Positions 8,501 through 16,379 are shown, numbered from the stretch's first letter. The stretch is DNA of 64,000 nt from Frankia umida (GCF_023242945.1 NZ_JALKFT010000005.1:62001-126000); one strand, 5' to 3'. Numbers and translations: made by a program. Notes: generated by a model not told the origin, from the letters alone.

Positions 8501-10618
8501 GAGGCCGACCGCCTCACCCGCGCCGACCAGAGCTCCGCGGTCCCGGTGACCCGCGCGACCCGCACCGCCGCCCGCCCGATCGCCGCCACCTACGGTCCCA
8601 CCAGCGACTTCGCGGACCGCAGTGTCACCCTGACCTATGACGTGACGGGCCGGCTGCTGACCCGCAGCACGGCGGCTGGCCGGCTGGAATGGACCTACGA
8701 TCCGGATGGCCGCTGCCTGACGGTCGGCCAGCCGGGGCGGGCGCCGATCCGCCACGACCACGACGCCGACGGCAACCTGAGCGCCGTCGAGCATCCACTG
8801 CTGGGCCGCCGCGCGATCCTGCGCGACGCCGACGGCCGGCCGCTGCACCCCGACCGCATCGTCGAACGCGATCCCGCCGGCCGGACAACCCGGCTCGTCG
8901 ACCAGGGCCGGGAGATGCGCTTCGCCTACGACGCCGCCGGCCAGCTCGTCACCGCCGACGGCCCGTGGGGACGCCAGACCCTGACCTGGGACGCCGCCGG
9001 CCGCCTGCGAACCGAAACCCACCGCACCGCGGCAACGGCCGCCAGCACAGCCACCATCGACCACTGGACCTACGACGCCGCCGGCCAGCTCGTGGAACAC
9101 CAACGCGACACCGCCGGCCCGCCCGTCGCCGCCGCCCCGCCCGTCGCCGCCGGCCCGTCCACCCGGGCCGGACAGCCCGCGACCCAGACCAGCCGCACCC
9201 TTTTCAGCTACGACGCCGCTGGCCGCCGCACCACCGTCACCGGCCCGACCGGCACCCGCACCTACGCCTGGGACGCCTTCGGCCGGATCAGCGCCGTCCA
9301 CGCGAGCGGCACCTCCGGAACGGACCAGACGATCAACTGGGTGCTGGACGCCCTCGGTGACCCCCTCCAGATCGACGGCACATCGCTGCTGTGGGACCCG
9401 GTCACCTGGCCCGGCACCGTCCACTCCCTCGGCACCACCACCTACACCCACACCGACGACGCCATCGGCGTCCTGCCCGCCTCCTCGTCCCCGCCAACAG
9501 GCCCGCCCAGCTGGTACGCCACCGACTGGCAGCACTCCCTCGGCGGTGCCCCCGGAGTCCCCGGCGCCTACGACCCGTGGGGCAGCCCGATCCCCGCCGG
9601 CCCGACCGACCCGCCGGCGAATCGACTGATCGGCCTTGGATACCGCGGTGAGCTGACCGTCGACGGCCTGGTCTGGCAGCGCGAGCGCCTCCTGGACCCG
9701 GCCACCCGTTCGTTCCTGAGCCCCGACCCGCTCGAGCACGTCCCCGGCATGCCCGGCGCCGGAAACCCCTACCACTACGCCTGGAACGACCCGGTCGGCC
9801 GCCTCGACCCCACCGGTCTCAAACCCATCAGCGACGATGCCTACGACGCCTACCGATCCCAGCAGACCAGGAACACCTTCGGCCGCGCCTGGCACACGAT
9901 CGAACACGACCCCTGGGGCACCCTCGCCGCCGCTGGTGTCATCGCCGTCGGCGTCGGTCTGTGTTTCACACCCCTGGCTCCCCTCGCCGCCGCCGGCAGC
10001 GGCATCCTGTTCGGCGCCGGTATCAGCGCCGGTATCGGGCTGGCCACCGGTTCCTTCGATCCCCGGGACGTGGCCATCAGCGGCGCCGCCGGCGGAGTCG
10101 GAGCGGGCCTGGGTAACTATCGCGCCGTGTCGGTCATGACACCGAGGCTGTTCGCTCCGGCGACCACGGCGGGCGCGGCGACCGGCGGCATCGGTGATCT
10201 CACCGACCAGGAACTCACCAACCCCGGCCACCTCGACGTCGAACGCCTCGTCCAGAACACCGCCACCGGTGGTTTTCTCGGCGGTGCCAGCCGCTTTGTG
10301 TCCGGCCGGAACATCGCCGCCCGCACTATTCCGGTGATCGGGCGTCTACCCGACACCGCGGTCGCACAACGGTGGCCTGGCCACGAGGTACTGGCCCTAA
10401 GACCGTGGTTGACCGGGCCATGGAGCAAGGATATAAACGCTCGCTGGATGGACGGAATTATCAGGGAAAAACGCGTTGTCTATCTTGGCTCGGAGCCCGA
10501 TATGGTGGATATTTTTGTAGAACGGAAAGGCGAGAATGTTTTGAGGGTGGAAGTGAGAACTTTGCTACTGGCAGGATACAAGCGCATGGGCGACTATTAT
10601 GTCCCATCTGGAGGGTGA
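5531..10618 (+). CDS. RHS/YD-repeat polymorphic toxin with variable C-terminal tip
   Basis: 1695 aa. The ATG at 5531 follows GGAAGGA and aligns with the start of the divergent paralogue. Order: helical N-terminal domain (1-90, SHPDLWAKMGRHLTDA), DUF6531-like segment (about 110-170), YD repeats to about residue 1400, then the RHS core end NPYHYAWNDPVGRLDPTG at about 1410-1430. After this come two hydrophobic stretches (about 1465-1510) and a distinct tip from about 1614 (KDINARWMDGIIREKRVVYL... GYKRMGDYYVP). DNA of the tip, from about 10430, is much AT-richer than the repeats, the usual sign of toxin-tip exchange. A triplicated GGTCGGCCC at 6113 encodes VGPVGPVGP. No signal peptide is seen; secretion route is unknown. 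The tip belongs to no toxin family I can name with certainty. Confidence 0.92.
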   Translation: MARSSADPDDLGRFVTDAHAAREGLFLQVLGVRAYYDDVVARLGPQYSLSHPDLWAKMGRHLTDAGVLEDFVGAVRDAFVAADRGPGQVTVSDNRIAWYLEQAGITALPTETLTVDAPETRGRLLDSGFVDDPVCTANGNFVMQEFDLPLPGRAAVAGWQRTYNSRAYGRPGALGRGWSCWADTVLDLGDDPVGPVGPVGPAPAAGQGGASGPAEVLGWRGLDGAESLVAWPRADMPTAMAGLGGTLHLDGGGFRFTRGQDESWWYDGSGRPVRVRSGPSEIVLTWADGRLERVGYPRSGRFLDVGWDDAGELITAVRASDGRVVRYSYDDGRLVAVEGGPQGAQRYRHEGELLAEAFDADGVRLFHNTYDGAGRVLAQAAPEGRVVRFDYPGGYRTLVTDSSDGPGGAGGGAINEYRHDTAGRLVCVVDDADRAFRRVFDESGRLRGVRERSGASWSMDYDDAGNLSRRTGPNGGTEQWVWDSAGRLGTHTGPDGSRTRWLYAGAARTPVEIVDAAGAVTRITVTADDLPSRIVDPDGVSTHLRWDGDGQLVGTRVAGGGRVRLRYDAAGRLVGMVGADGGSWRWECDEAGRVVAQEAPDGTRSRFTHTPAGRRDGYLDPAGGWWRSRYGPHGLVEEVTDPTGSSVRFGYDLVGNTTSIMAPDGQVFAFEYDGLSRLTALRDPAGSTCRRDYDPDGRLTVETDAEGREWRHGYDAAGHPTELTGPDGRVWRRGYDPAGRLVSETEPDGATVRHEYDPAGRRTAVIDAAGRRSTARWTPGGRLAAQVTPSGRRTSHGYDSAGRLAQTVSPAGGITRYQHDPAGRPTTLTTAAGRRTRWEYDARGDVRAIVDSDGGRTEMVRDHLGLPTTITGPDGAVHAYTYDARGGMLSAVDPLGAVTRYAYDVRGQLREWTDPAGGRHELAYDAVGWLTGHTDPLGRTTSVTHTRSGLVDTVRHADGTGLRWWHDIAGRPTGVGLPDEPQPRLQYSYDEADRLTRADQSSAVPVTRATRTAARPIAATYGPTSDFADRSVTLTYDVTGRLLTRSTAAGRLEWTYDPDGRCLTVGQPGRAPIRHDHDADGNLSAVEHPLLGRRAILRDADGRPLHPDRIVERDPAGRTTRLVDQGREMRFAYDAAGQLVTADGPWGRQTLTWDAAGRLRTETHRTAATAASTATIDHWTYDAAGQLVEHQRDTAGPPVAAAPPVAAGPSTRAGQPATQTSRTLFSYDAAGRRTTVTGPTGTRTYAWDAFGRISAVHASGTSGTDQTINWVLDALGDPLQIDGTSLLWDPVTWPGTVHSLGTTTYTHTDDAIGVLPASSSPPTGPPSWYATDWQHSLGGAPGVPGAYDPWGSPIPAGPTDPPANRLIGLGYRGELTVDGLVWQRERLLDPATRSFLSPDPLEHVPGMPGAGNPYHYAWNDPVGRLDPTGLKPISDDAYDAYRSQQTRNTFGRAWHTIEHDPWGTLAAAGVIAVGVGLCFTPLAPLAAAGSGILFGAGISAGIGLATGSFDPRDVAISGAAGGVGAGLGNYRAVSVMTPRLFAPATTAGAATGGIGDLTDQELTNPGHLDVERLVQNTATGGFLGGASRFVSGRNIAARTIPVIGRLPDTAVAQRWPGHEVLALRPWLTGPWSKDINARWMDGIIREKRVVYLGSEPDMVDIFVERKGENVLRVEVRTLLLAGYKRMGDYYVPSGG

Positions 10619-10619
10619 T

Positions 10620-11264
10620 ATGGCCGACCGGAAAAACTACGATTTCCACTCCCTTAACATTCCCCGGGAATTTTCGCGGGACGAAATTTATCTTCCGCGT
10701 CCTGTCGAACTTCCACAGGACGGAGAGGTTCTTTCTTTGCTGCGCGCGGTGGATTCGCGGCACGAGCTTGCCTACATGCACAGCCTTCTCGATAGGAGTG
10801 AAGCGGCGCAGCTGGGTGGATTTGGCTGTCGCGCTACCATGATAGCGATTAGAAAGCAAGATCCAGAAATCCTCCGATGGGGTCTCGTCGCTTTTCTGAT
10901 CTGGATACCTCACAGTGATGATTTTCGCGATGATCTTCCGGTCATGGCGCTTTTTGGGCACAGTGCCAAGAAGCTCGGGTTGAGTCCATGGCGTGAGTTT
11001 CGCCGAGCGGCGAAGCGTGTCCCGGTGGCGCGGGGCTGGGTGCGCGGCTGGCTGCTGAGGCTTCCTTGGGAGAGAAGCCTCAAGGCTTGGCGGTACGCCG
11101 AGTCAGCCGACGACGACGGTTTCTGTTACCAGCAAACAAATGTTGGGCCGATGACCCCTGAGATGAGAGATATGATCGAGAGTCGTGCGCCGATGACACC
11201 TGAGCTGAGAGCTGTGATCGAGGAGATAGAAGAACGAGCGAGAAAAAGAAAGCGCCGGCTCTGA
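10620..11264 (+). CDS. Candidate immunity protein for the RHS toxin
   Basis: 214 aa. The ATG lies 1 nt after the toxin stop, and GGAGGG at 10610-10615 serves as its ribosome-binding site from inside the toxin gene, so translation is probably coupled. The product is soluble and charged with no signal peptide; the middle (about 70-110) carries a hydrophobic helix-like segment (GLVAFLIWIPHSDDF). A near-duplicate pair GPMTPEMRDMIES / APMTPELRAVIEE occurs near the C-terminus (about 173-200). The first half is AT-richer than the chromosome, like the toxin tip. I do not recognise the family; the immunity role is inferred from position, size, coupling and base composition. Confidence 0.7.
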   Translation: MADRKNYDFHSLNIPREFSRDEIYLPRPVELPQDGEVLSLLRAVDSRHELAYMHSLLDRSEAAQLGGFGCRATMIAIRKQDPEILRWGLVAFLIWIPHSDDFRDDLPVMALFGHSAKKLGLSPWREFRRAAKRVPVARGWVRGWLLRLPWERSLKAWRYAESADDDGFCYQQTNVGPMTPEMRDMIESRAPMTPELRAVIEEIEERARKRKRRL

Positions 11265-11375
11265 GTTCGGTCGGCTTGACGCGCTGCCAGTAGCCAGCGT
11301 GTCCCTGTCATTTCGGTCAGGGCATTCGTGGCGCCGGTGGAGCTGATGCGCCTCCTTGGCCGCTGGGGAGGACGG

Positions 11376-11561
11376 GCCCGCACCCAGCAGGTGCCGGATC
11401 CGACTCACCCGCAGCACAGCGTTCTGGTCGTATTCGCGGTAGCCGTTCGCGCGACGGCGTGCCTCCAGCAGGCCCTGGGCCTGGTAATAGCGCAACTGGT
11501 GGGCGTTGACGCCCGTCCGACTGCTCGGTTCCCCAATGCGCACCGAGTCTCGCTTGACCTT
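11376..11561 (-). pseudogene. MerR-family regulator remnant (DNA-binding half only)
   Basis: The minus strand encodes VRIGEPSSRTGVNAHQLRYY, then ANGYREYDQNAVLRVSRIRHLLGAG, a recognisable MerR winged-helix N-terminus including the RYY recognition segment. Upstream there is no usable start codon in frame close by, and after LLGAG the frame runs into unrelated sequence where the rest of the regulator should be. MerR genes are often divergent from imine reductase genes, and a broken imine reductase gene starts 31 bp away on the other strand, so both halves of a former pair are decayed. Confidence 0.7.
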
Positions 11562-11591
11562 CAGGCCGGCATCAACGTTGACGATGCTGCC

Positions 11592-11953
11592 ATGAGTAAC
11601 AGCCCCGATGCATTCGTGACAGTGATTGGACTCGGTCTGATGGGCCGGGCACTTGCCGGCGTCTTCCTGACGGCCGGGCATCCTACGGCCGTGTGAACCG
11701 TACGACCTCGAAGGCGGACCAGCTGGTGGCCGAGGGTGCTCGACTGGTGCCCGCCTTCGGCGACGCGCTGGCGGCCGGTCGCCTCACGATCATCTGTGTC
11801 GCCGACTACCAGGCCGTGCGCGAACTGCTCGGTGGGAACAGCATCGAACTGGACGGCACGATGGTGATCAATCTGACCTCGGGTAACTCGGCCCAGGCCC
11901 GGGAAACCGCCGCCGACCAAGGGCTGGATACCGACTTCATCGTTGGACGGTGA
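11592..11953 (+). pseudogene. Imine reductase / 6-phosphogluconate dehydrogenase-like NAD-binding fragment, frameshifted and truncated
   Basis: ATG 11592 opens a Rossmann start (VTVIGLGLMGRALAGVFLTAGH) that stops at a TGA around 11694-11696. One missing base turns the expected Trp codon of a VWNRT motif into a stop; the next frame continues smoothly as NRTTSKADQLVAEGA through DGTMVINLTSG to about residue 120. The frame then ends at 11953 inside the next gene, so two-thirds of the usual 290-aa protein is missing. Frameshift and truncation together make it a pseudogene; a sequencing error could explain only the first. Confidence 0.75.
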
Positions 11954-12341
11954 GAACGCCGTCCTGGACGGTTCCGATCAGGACGGTTTCGCCGGTCCAG
12001 GTGACTCCGGACGCGTGGCTGGGATTCTCAAGCCTGGTCGGGTCGGTTCCGACCAGCCGTAGTGCCGGTTCGCCGCACTGGGGTGGATAGGAACCGGCGA
12101 GTCCCGTGCAGAGGCGGCTGGTTCCGTCCGGCTCGAGCAGGACGTAACCCCGGACGCTCACCACCGTGCCGGCCGATGCCCGCCTCGCCTCGGCCACCCC
12201 GAGAACTCCTCCCGGCGTCGACTCGGGGGAGGACCGGGGGGAGGAGTTGGGGGTGGGACCGGGAGCGTCGGAGCTCGAGCAGGCGGCGGCACCTCCGAGC
12301 AGCAGACAGGCCAGCAGCAGAGCGGTTCGGGAGTTTCGCAT
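11937..12341 (-). CDS. Putative secreted lipoprotein
   Basis: 134 aa. Residues 1-21 form a lipoprotein signal (MRNSRTALLLACLLLGG then AAAC), with Cys21 as the probable lipidation site, followed by a Ser/Pro-rich linker and a small domain (about 50-134) with VVSVRGYVLLEPDG, two Cys (CTGL, CGEP) and GVTWTGETVLIGTVQDG. The repeated short beta-like runs and VRGYV suggest an OB-like fold, but this is a guess. Its 3' end overlaps the imine reductase fragment by 17 bp. It lies 82 bp downstream of the serine protease stop on the same strand. Confidence 0.75.
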   Translation of the reverse strand: MRNSRTALLLACLLLGGAAACSSSDAPGPTPNSSPRSSPESTPGGVLGVAEARRASAGTVVSVRGYVLLEPDGTSRLCTGLAGSYPPQCGEPALRLVGTDPTRLENPSHASGVTWTGETVLIGTVQDGVLTVQR

Positions 12342-12423
12342 GACAGCTGTCCCCGGCGTCGCGCGTGGGTGGGTGGGCCCTGATGCGGCGGGGTGGACGT
12401 TTCTGCCACCCCGCCGCGCTCAC

Positions 12424-13464
12424 TCAGAGGTTCTTGATCGTATTGTAGAGGTCGCGCACCTCGTTGCCGAAGTACGGTCCGTTCCACTTGTACCGAACGC
12501 CGTTCGCGTTCCAGAACACCCAGCTGTTGACCGAGTCGAGGTAGCCGTAGGTTCCCCCGAATTCATCCAGCCAGGGGCCGCCGCTCGCACCCTCGGTCAT
12601 GTTGCAGTTGATGCCGACGAAGCCACCGTCGTTGAACGTGTTGCCCGTGCAGTACTGCAGGGATCCGCCGTTGAACGGAGTGTTGACGGGATAGCCGAAC
12701 TGGTAGATGAACTGGACCAGGGGATAGTTCCACTCGATCCCCTGGCCGCCGACGACGTTGACGACACGCTGGCCTGATCCGTTGGTGTTGAGGACGGCCG
12801 CGCCGAAGTCGTAGGCACGATTGCCGCTCTGCGTCCAGCTGGTCCAGCTCCAGAGCTGGCGCGCGGACCACACGCCGTAGGGAGCGTTACCGTTGTTGTA
12901 GCGGGGAATGAACACCCAGTTCGAGTGCCACTGGCCGCCGTTGCCGGGGTTCACACAGTGGCCGGCGGTGAAGACCAGGTTCTTTCCGTCGCTGTTGACG
13001 GTGCTCCCCGAGCAGGAGTACCCGACCCCGCTGCTGTTCGTGAAGAACACCCGGCCGGACGTTGTCGCCGGTGGGCTGGTGGTGGAGCCGTACCAGGGTG
13101 CCGCGGTCGCCCCGAAGCCCGGTCCGCTCCCACCACCGCTTTCTCCCCGTGCGGCGGGCGGCGCCTTCTGCGGCTGCACCCGACCGGTCGGGCCGGCCGC
13201 GACCGCGGGTCCCGGCTCACGCACCTTGGCCGGATCGGCCGCGGGAAGGTCCGCCGGTTTCGCGTTTCGTAGGCGTTCCGGCGTCCAGAACTGGGCCACC
13301 GCCGCCTTGTTCGTGGTTATCTCCGGGCTGGCCACCGGTCCGGAGCGGGCTGCACCCGGGGCAGCCGGATCTGCGACAGCGGGTAGGCCGAAACCCAGTC
13401 CGACAGCCAGTACGGTAGCTGCGGTAAGCGTCACCGTACGAGTCAGTTTGAGGCGATTTTTCAC
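12424..13464 (-). CDS. Secreted trypsin-like serine peptidase (V8/glutamyl endopeptidase-like)
   Basis: 346 aa from GTG 13464, chosen because AGGAGG lies 9 nt upstream. A Lys/Arg-rich start and a hydrophobic run (TLTAATVLAVGLGFGLPAVA) form a signal peptide; a Pro/Ala-rich propeptide-like region follows to about residue 130. The catalytic triad is visible: His in TAGHCV, Asp in YDFGAAVL and Ser in TEGASGGPW. The aromatic, Asn-rich mature part (NSNWVFIPRYNNG type, WSWTSW) resembles actinobacterial trypsin-like proteases with an YCTGN segment. It should act outside the cell; substrate unknown. Confidence 0.9.
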   Translation of the reverse strand: MKNRLKLTRTVTLTAATVLAVGLGFGLPAVADPAAPGAARSGPVASPEITTNKAAVAQFWTPERLRNAKPADLPAADPAKVREPGPAVAAGPTGRVQPQKAPPAARGESGGGSGPGFGATAAPWYGSTTSPPATTSGRVFFTNSSGVGYSCSGSTVNSDGKNLVFTAGHCVNPGNGGQWHSNWVFIPRYNNGNAPYGVWSARQLWSWTSWTQSGNRAYDFGAAVLNTNGSGQRVVNVVGGQGIEWNYPLVQFIYQFGYPVNTPFNGGSLQYCTGNTFNDGGFVGINCNMTEGASGGPWLDEFGGTYGYLDSVNSWVFWNANGVRYKWNGPYFGNEVRDLYNTIKNL

Positions 13465-13694
13465 TCTCGCCAACCTCCTGTCCCACAATGCTCTCGCCGA
13501 GTGGAAAGAGCGATTGCATCGTGTCGGGAGGTTGAATGTTTCGAGCTTTCCGACACACCTCACTACGCCGGGCTTCGTGTCGCATTAAAGACAGGCTCGC
13601 GAAGTACGAGAAAGCTGTTTTCCGCGCATACCGGAACTGCGGAGATTCCCGGCGGATCGTATTTCCGGGATGATTGCGACTGGCTGGCCGACGG

Positions 13695-14153
13695 TCAGGG
13701 GCGTGAGACGTGTTCCGGTGTGGTGGTGCGGCGACCGGCTCCGTCGAGGGCCTGCCGTAGGAGCCCGGTCAGGGCGTCCCGTTCCGCGGGGTCGAGGCCG
13801 GCGAGGACCTCGTCCTCGATCGACTCCTGGGCGTGCTCGGCGTGTTCCAGTGCGATCCGGCCGGCCTCGGTCATCGCCACGAGATGGCGGCGGCGGTCGG
13901 CCGGATCGCGGCGCCGTTCGATCAGGCCGGCCGTCTCCAGGTCGTTCAGCATCAGGACGCAGTAGTTGGCGTCGACGCACAGGCCCTCGGCGAGCGCCTG
14001 CTGCGTGGTCCGGGCATGGTCGCGCAGGAAGGCCAGCGCGCCCAGGTCCTTGAGACTGATGCCCAGTAGTTCCGGGGTGCTGGCCCGGTGGACGAGCCGC
14101 GCCAGGCGGGTGAGCAGCACGATCGGCCCCGAGGTGATGGCGGCGTCCGACAT
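13695..14153 (-). CDS. MarR-family transcriptional regulator
   Basis: 152 aa winged-helix regulator. The helix-turn-helix runs through TTQQALAEGLCVDANYCVLMLNDLETAGLIERRRDPADRRR, with the typical DRRRHLV wing. It is divergent from the MFS pump at 14323, a common efflux-control pair in which the MarR protein represses both genes until a ligand binds. The 169-bp space between them holds GGACGG-GA-CCGTCC (14204-14217) and CCTGTCAATGTCAGG (14215-14229), both near-perfect dyads that could be operators. Confidence 0.88.
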   Translation of the reverse strand: MSDAAITSGPIVLLTRLARLVHRASTPELLGISLKDLGALAFLRDHARTTQQALAEGLCVDANYCVLMLNDLETAGLIERRRDPADRRRHLVAMTEAGRIALEHAEHAQESIEDEVLAGLDPAERDALTGLLRQALDGAGRRTTTPEHVSRP

Positions 14154-14203
14154 GGGCCTATAGTAGCGTCCGGCAGATCATCACCTTGTCGGGATAATTT
14201 GCT

Positions 14204-14229
14204 GGACGGGACCGTCCTGTCAATGTCAG
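14204..14229. promoter_or_regulatory. Overlapping dyads, candidate MarR operator
   Basis: GGACGG-GA-CCGTCC (14204-14217) is a perfect 6+2+6 inverted repeat; CCTGTCAATGTCAGG (14215-14229) is an imperfect dyad. They sit between divergent marR and MFS genes, just after a GATAAT element (14192-14197) that could be a -10 box for the pump. The operator role is inferred. Confidence 0.45.
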
Positions 14230-14306
14230 GATCGTGGCCGAGTGGGCCTCGGTCCACGCAGCTCGCTTCGACCGCCTTGTTCGACCGGCTCAGAGGAGAT
14301 CCTTCG

Positions 14307-14330
14307 ATGGTCAGGTCCGCCGATGTCTGA
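14307..14330 (+). CDS. Seven-codon leader ORF overlapping the MFS start
   Basis: ATG 14307 follows AGAGGAG with 9-nt spacing and encodes MVRSADV before a TGA at 14328-14330 that overlaps the MFS start codon region (ATG 14323). The only good ribosome-binding site upstream of the pump fits this mini-ORF, not the pump ATG, which lies 25 nt from it. Either the pump is translated by reinitiation after the leader, or a small sequence error hides a longer pump N-terminus. Confidence 0.4.
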   Translation: MVRSADV

Positions 14331-15882
14331 TCCCACGATCGCCGCCGCCGCCGCGGGCCGGGCCGACCGTCGCCGCTGGATCGCGCTGGTGGTCGTGTGT
14401 CTGGCCATGTTGATGAACGCGCTCGACGCGTCGATCGTCAACGTCGCCCTGCCGGCGATCCAGGACAGCCTGGATTTCAGTCAGTCCAACCTCACCTGGG
14501 TCGTTGACGCCTACCTGATCGCCTTCGGGAGCTTCCTGCTGCTCGCCGGGCGCCTCGGCGACCTCGTCGGCCGCAAGAAGGTGTTCCTGACCGGCGTGGC
14601 CCTGTTCACCCTGGCCTCCCTGATCTGTGCGATAGCCCCGAACCAGGCGACGCTGATCGCGGGACGTTTCGGGCAGGGACTGGGTGGGGCCGTCTCGACC
14701 TCGGTCATCATGGCGATCGTCGTCACCGAGTTCCCGATTCCGGCCGAGCGGACCAGGGCGATGGGCGCCTACATGATGGTCACGCTGGCCGGCGGGTCGC
14801 TTGGCCTGCTGGCCGGCGGAGTTCTCACTCAAGCGGTGAGCTGGCACTGGATCTTTCTGATCAACCTGCCGATCGGGGTCGCGACGTTCGCCCTCGGGGT
14901 CGTCCTGATCGAGGAGAACGAGGGTCTCGGCCTCGGCGGCGGGGTGGATGTCACCGGTTCGCTGCTGGTCACCCTGTCGCTGCTGGTCGGCATCTACGCC
15001 ATCGTCATGGCGGCCGGCCACGGCTGGCTTTCGGCTCACACCCTCGGCTACGGCGGGGTCTCGGTCGTCCTGCTGGTGGCGTTCTTCGTCGTCGAAGCCC
15101 GGCGGAAGAACCCGATCATGCCGCTGCGCATCCTGCGGCTGCGCAGCCTGGTCGGGTCCAGCGTCGTGCGCGGCTGCCTGTTCATCGGGATGCAGGTCCT
15201 GTTCTTCTTCGGCGCGCTCTACCTGCAGCAGGTCCGCGGCTACAGCCCGCTGCGCACCGGTTTCGCCTTCCTGCCGGTGACCCTTGTCGTCGCGGGCCTG
15301 TCGGTGGGCGTGGTCGGCCGGCTGCTCAACCGGTTCGGGCCGCTACCGGTGCTCCTGCCCGGCCTGGTCGCGTCGCTGGTCGGACTGTTGCTGCTCGCCC
15401 GGGTGGACGAGCACAGCGGCTATGCCACCGGCATGCTGCCCGCCCTGGTGATCCTCGGAACCGGCATGGCCTGCGCCACGGTTCCGTTGTTGTCGGTGGC
15501 GATGGCCGACGTTCCGCGCGCCGACGCCGGCCTCGCCTCCGGGATCGTCAACGTCTCCATCTGGCTCAGTTCGTCGGTCGGCCTCGCGGTCGTGTCCAGC
15601 GTGGCCGCCAGTCGGACGAAGTCCCTGGAAGGGCACGGGCACGCGGCCGCGAGCGCCCTGGTCAGCGGCTACCACCTCGGCTATCTGATCGGTGCCGGCT
15701 GTGTGGTGGCGGCCCTCGTCACCTTCTTCGCGATTCTGCTCGGCCCGGCGCGGGCGCTGTCGCCGGCGGCCATCAGTCGGCGGGCGGCGGCATCCGCGGT
15801 GACCATCCCGGAGCCGGCAGGCCCGGCCACTGCCCGCCCGCAGACAGCGGCTCCCGCCGAGGCGATCGCCCGCGACGCCTGA
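14323..15882 (+). CDS. MFS transporter, DHA2 family (14 TMS drug efflux)
   Basis: 519 aa. The start at ATG 14323 precedes the first membrane helix (WIALVVVCLAMLMNALDASIVNVALPAI), which carries the family motif LDxSIVNVALP. RLGDLVGRKKVF is MFS motif A and GRFGQGLGGA follows it; about 14 hydrophobic segments can be counted, ending with a cytoplasmic Ala/Pro-rich tail. It should export drugs or other small toxic molecules by proton antiport, under the divergent MarR protein. The start may be translationally coupled to the 7-codon leader. Confidence 0.9.
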   Translation: MSDPTIAAAAAGRADRRRWIALVVVCLAMLMNALDASIVNVALPAIQDSLDFSQSNLTWVVDAYLIAFGSFLLLAGRLGDLVGRKKVFLTGVALFTLASLICAIAPNQATLIAGRFGQGLGGAVSTSVIMAIVVTEFPIPAERTRAMGAYMMVTLAGGSLGLLAGGVLTQAVSWHWIFLINLPIGVATFALGVVLIEENEGLGLGGGVDVTGSLLVTLSLLVGIYAIVMAAGHGWLSAHTLGYGGVSVVLLVAFFVVEARRKNPIMPLRILRLRSLVGSSVVRGCLFIGMQVLFFFGALYLQQVRGYSPLRTGFAFLPVTLVVAGLSVGVVGRLLNRFGPLPVLLPGLVASLVGLLLLARVDEHSGYATGMLPALVILGTGMACATVPLLSVAMADVPRADAGLASGIVNVSIWLSSSVGLAVVSSVAASRTKSLEGHGHAAASALVSGYHLGYLIGAGCVVAALVTFFAILLGPARALSPAAISRRAAASAVTIPEPAGPATARPQTAAPAEAIARDA

Positions 15883-15935
15883 TCCCAGCGGCCCGGTCAG
15901 CCGGCGGTCCTGTCATCCGATCACCCGGCGTCCGG

Positions 15936-16274
15936 TCACTCGGTCGGCTCGTCCTCGTCGAGAACCAGGGGGAGCAGGCCGGGGAAGCGGGCGTCGAACT
16001 CGGCGCGGCGCAGCCGGTTGAGGCGGCGTGAGCCCTGATCGACCTGCTCGAGCAGGCCGCAGGCGCGCAGCACGGCGAAGTGGTGGCTGGCGGTCGCCTT
16101 GGACACGGGCAGGTCGAAGGTGCCGCAGGTGCGGGTGAAGTCCGGCTCGCCGGCCAGGGTCCGCAGGATGGATCGGCGCACCGGGTCGGCGAGCGCGTCG
16201 AGAGCCGCCTGCAGGCTCACGTCGACCGGATCGGTATGCCGCAGGCTGTCGGCCCGCCGTGCCCTCGTCGTCAT
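15936..16274 (-). CDS. ArsR-family winged-helix repressor
   Basis: 112 aa. HTH: DPVRRSILRTLAGEPDF, then SKATASHHFAVLRACGLLEQVDQGSRRLNRLR. No Cys metal-binding pair is seen at the recognition helix except Cys in RTCG and RACG, so metal sensing is not assured; this subfamily often controls flavin- or F420-dependent oxidoreductases. ATG 16274 is chosen; a 17-bp tandem duplication (GTGCCCTCGTCGTCATC, 16258-16291) has copied the ribosome-binding site and ATG, and only the downstream copy is in frame. It is divergent from the LLM oxidoreductase with a strong dyad between them. Confidence 0.88.
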   Translation of the reverse strand: MTTRARRADSLRHTDPVDVSLQAALDALADPVRRSILRTLAGEPDFTRTCGTFDLPVSKATASHHFAVLRACGLLEQVDQGSRRLNRLRRAEFDARFPGLLPLVLDEDEPTE

Positions 16275-16347
16275 CGTGCCCTCGTCGTCATCGTGCCCTC
16301 GTCCTGATCCGCCTCGACACCCAGGCTGTTCGATGGCTATCGTACAT

Positions 16348-16379
16348 CGCATGTGTTCGATCGAAACCGAACACATGCG
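16348..16379. promoter_or_regulatory. Perfect 12-bp inverted repeat, candidate ArsR operator
   Basis: CGCATGTGTTCG (16348-16359) and CGAACACATGCG (16368-16379) are exact reverse complements separated by 8 bp. The site lies between the divergent ArsR repressor and LLM oxidoreductase, 38 bp before the latter's ATG, the expected place for an operator shared by both genes. Confidence 0.75.

Noticed and set aside
8255..10231. 658-codon ORF on the minus strand within the RHS gene
   Set aside because: Antisense to YD-repeat sequence; Gly/Val/Ala-rich product without conserved motifs; a GC-rich shadow.
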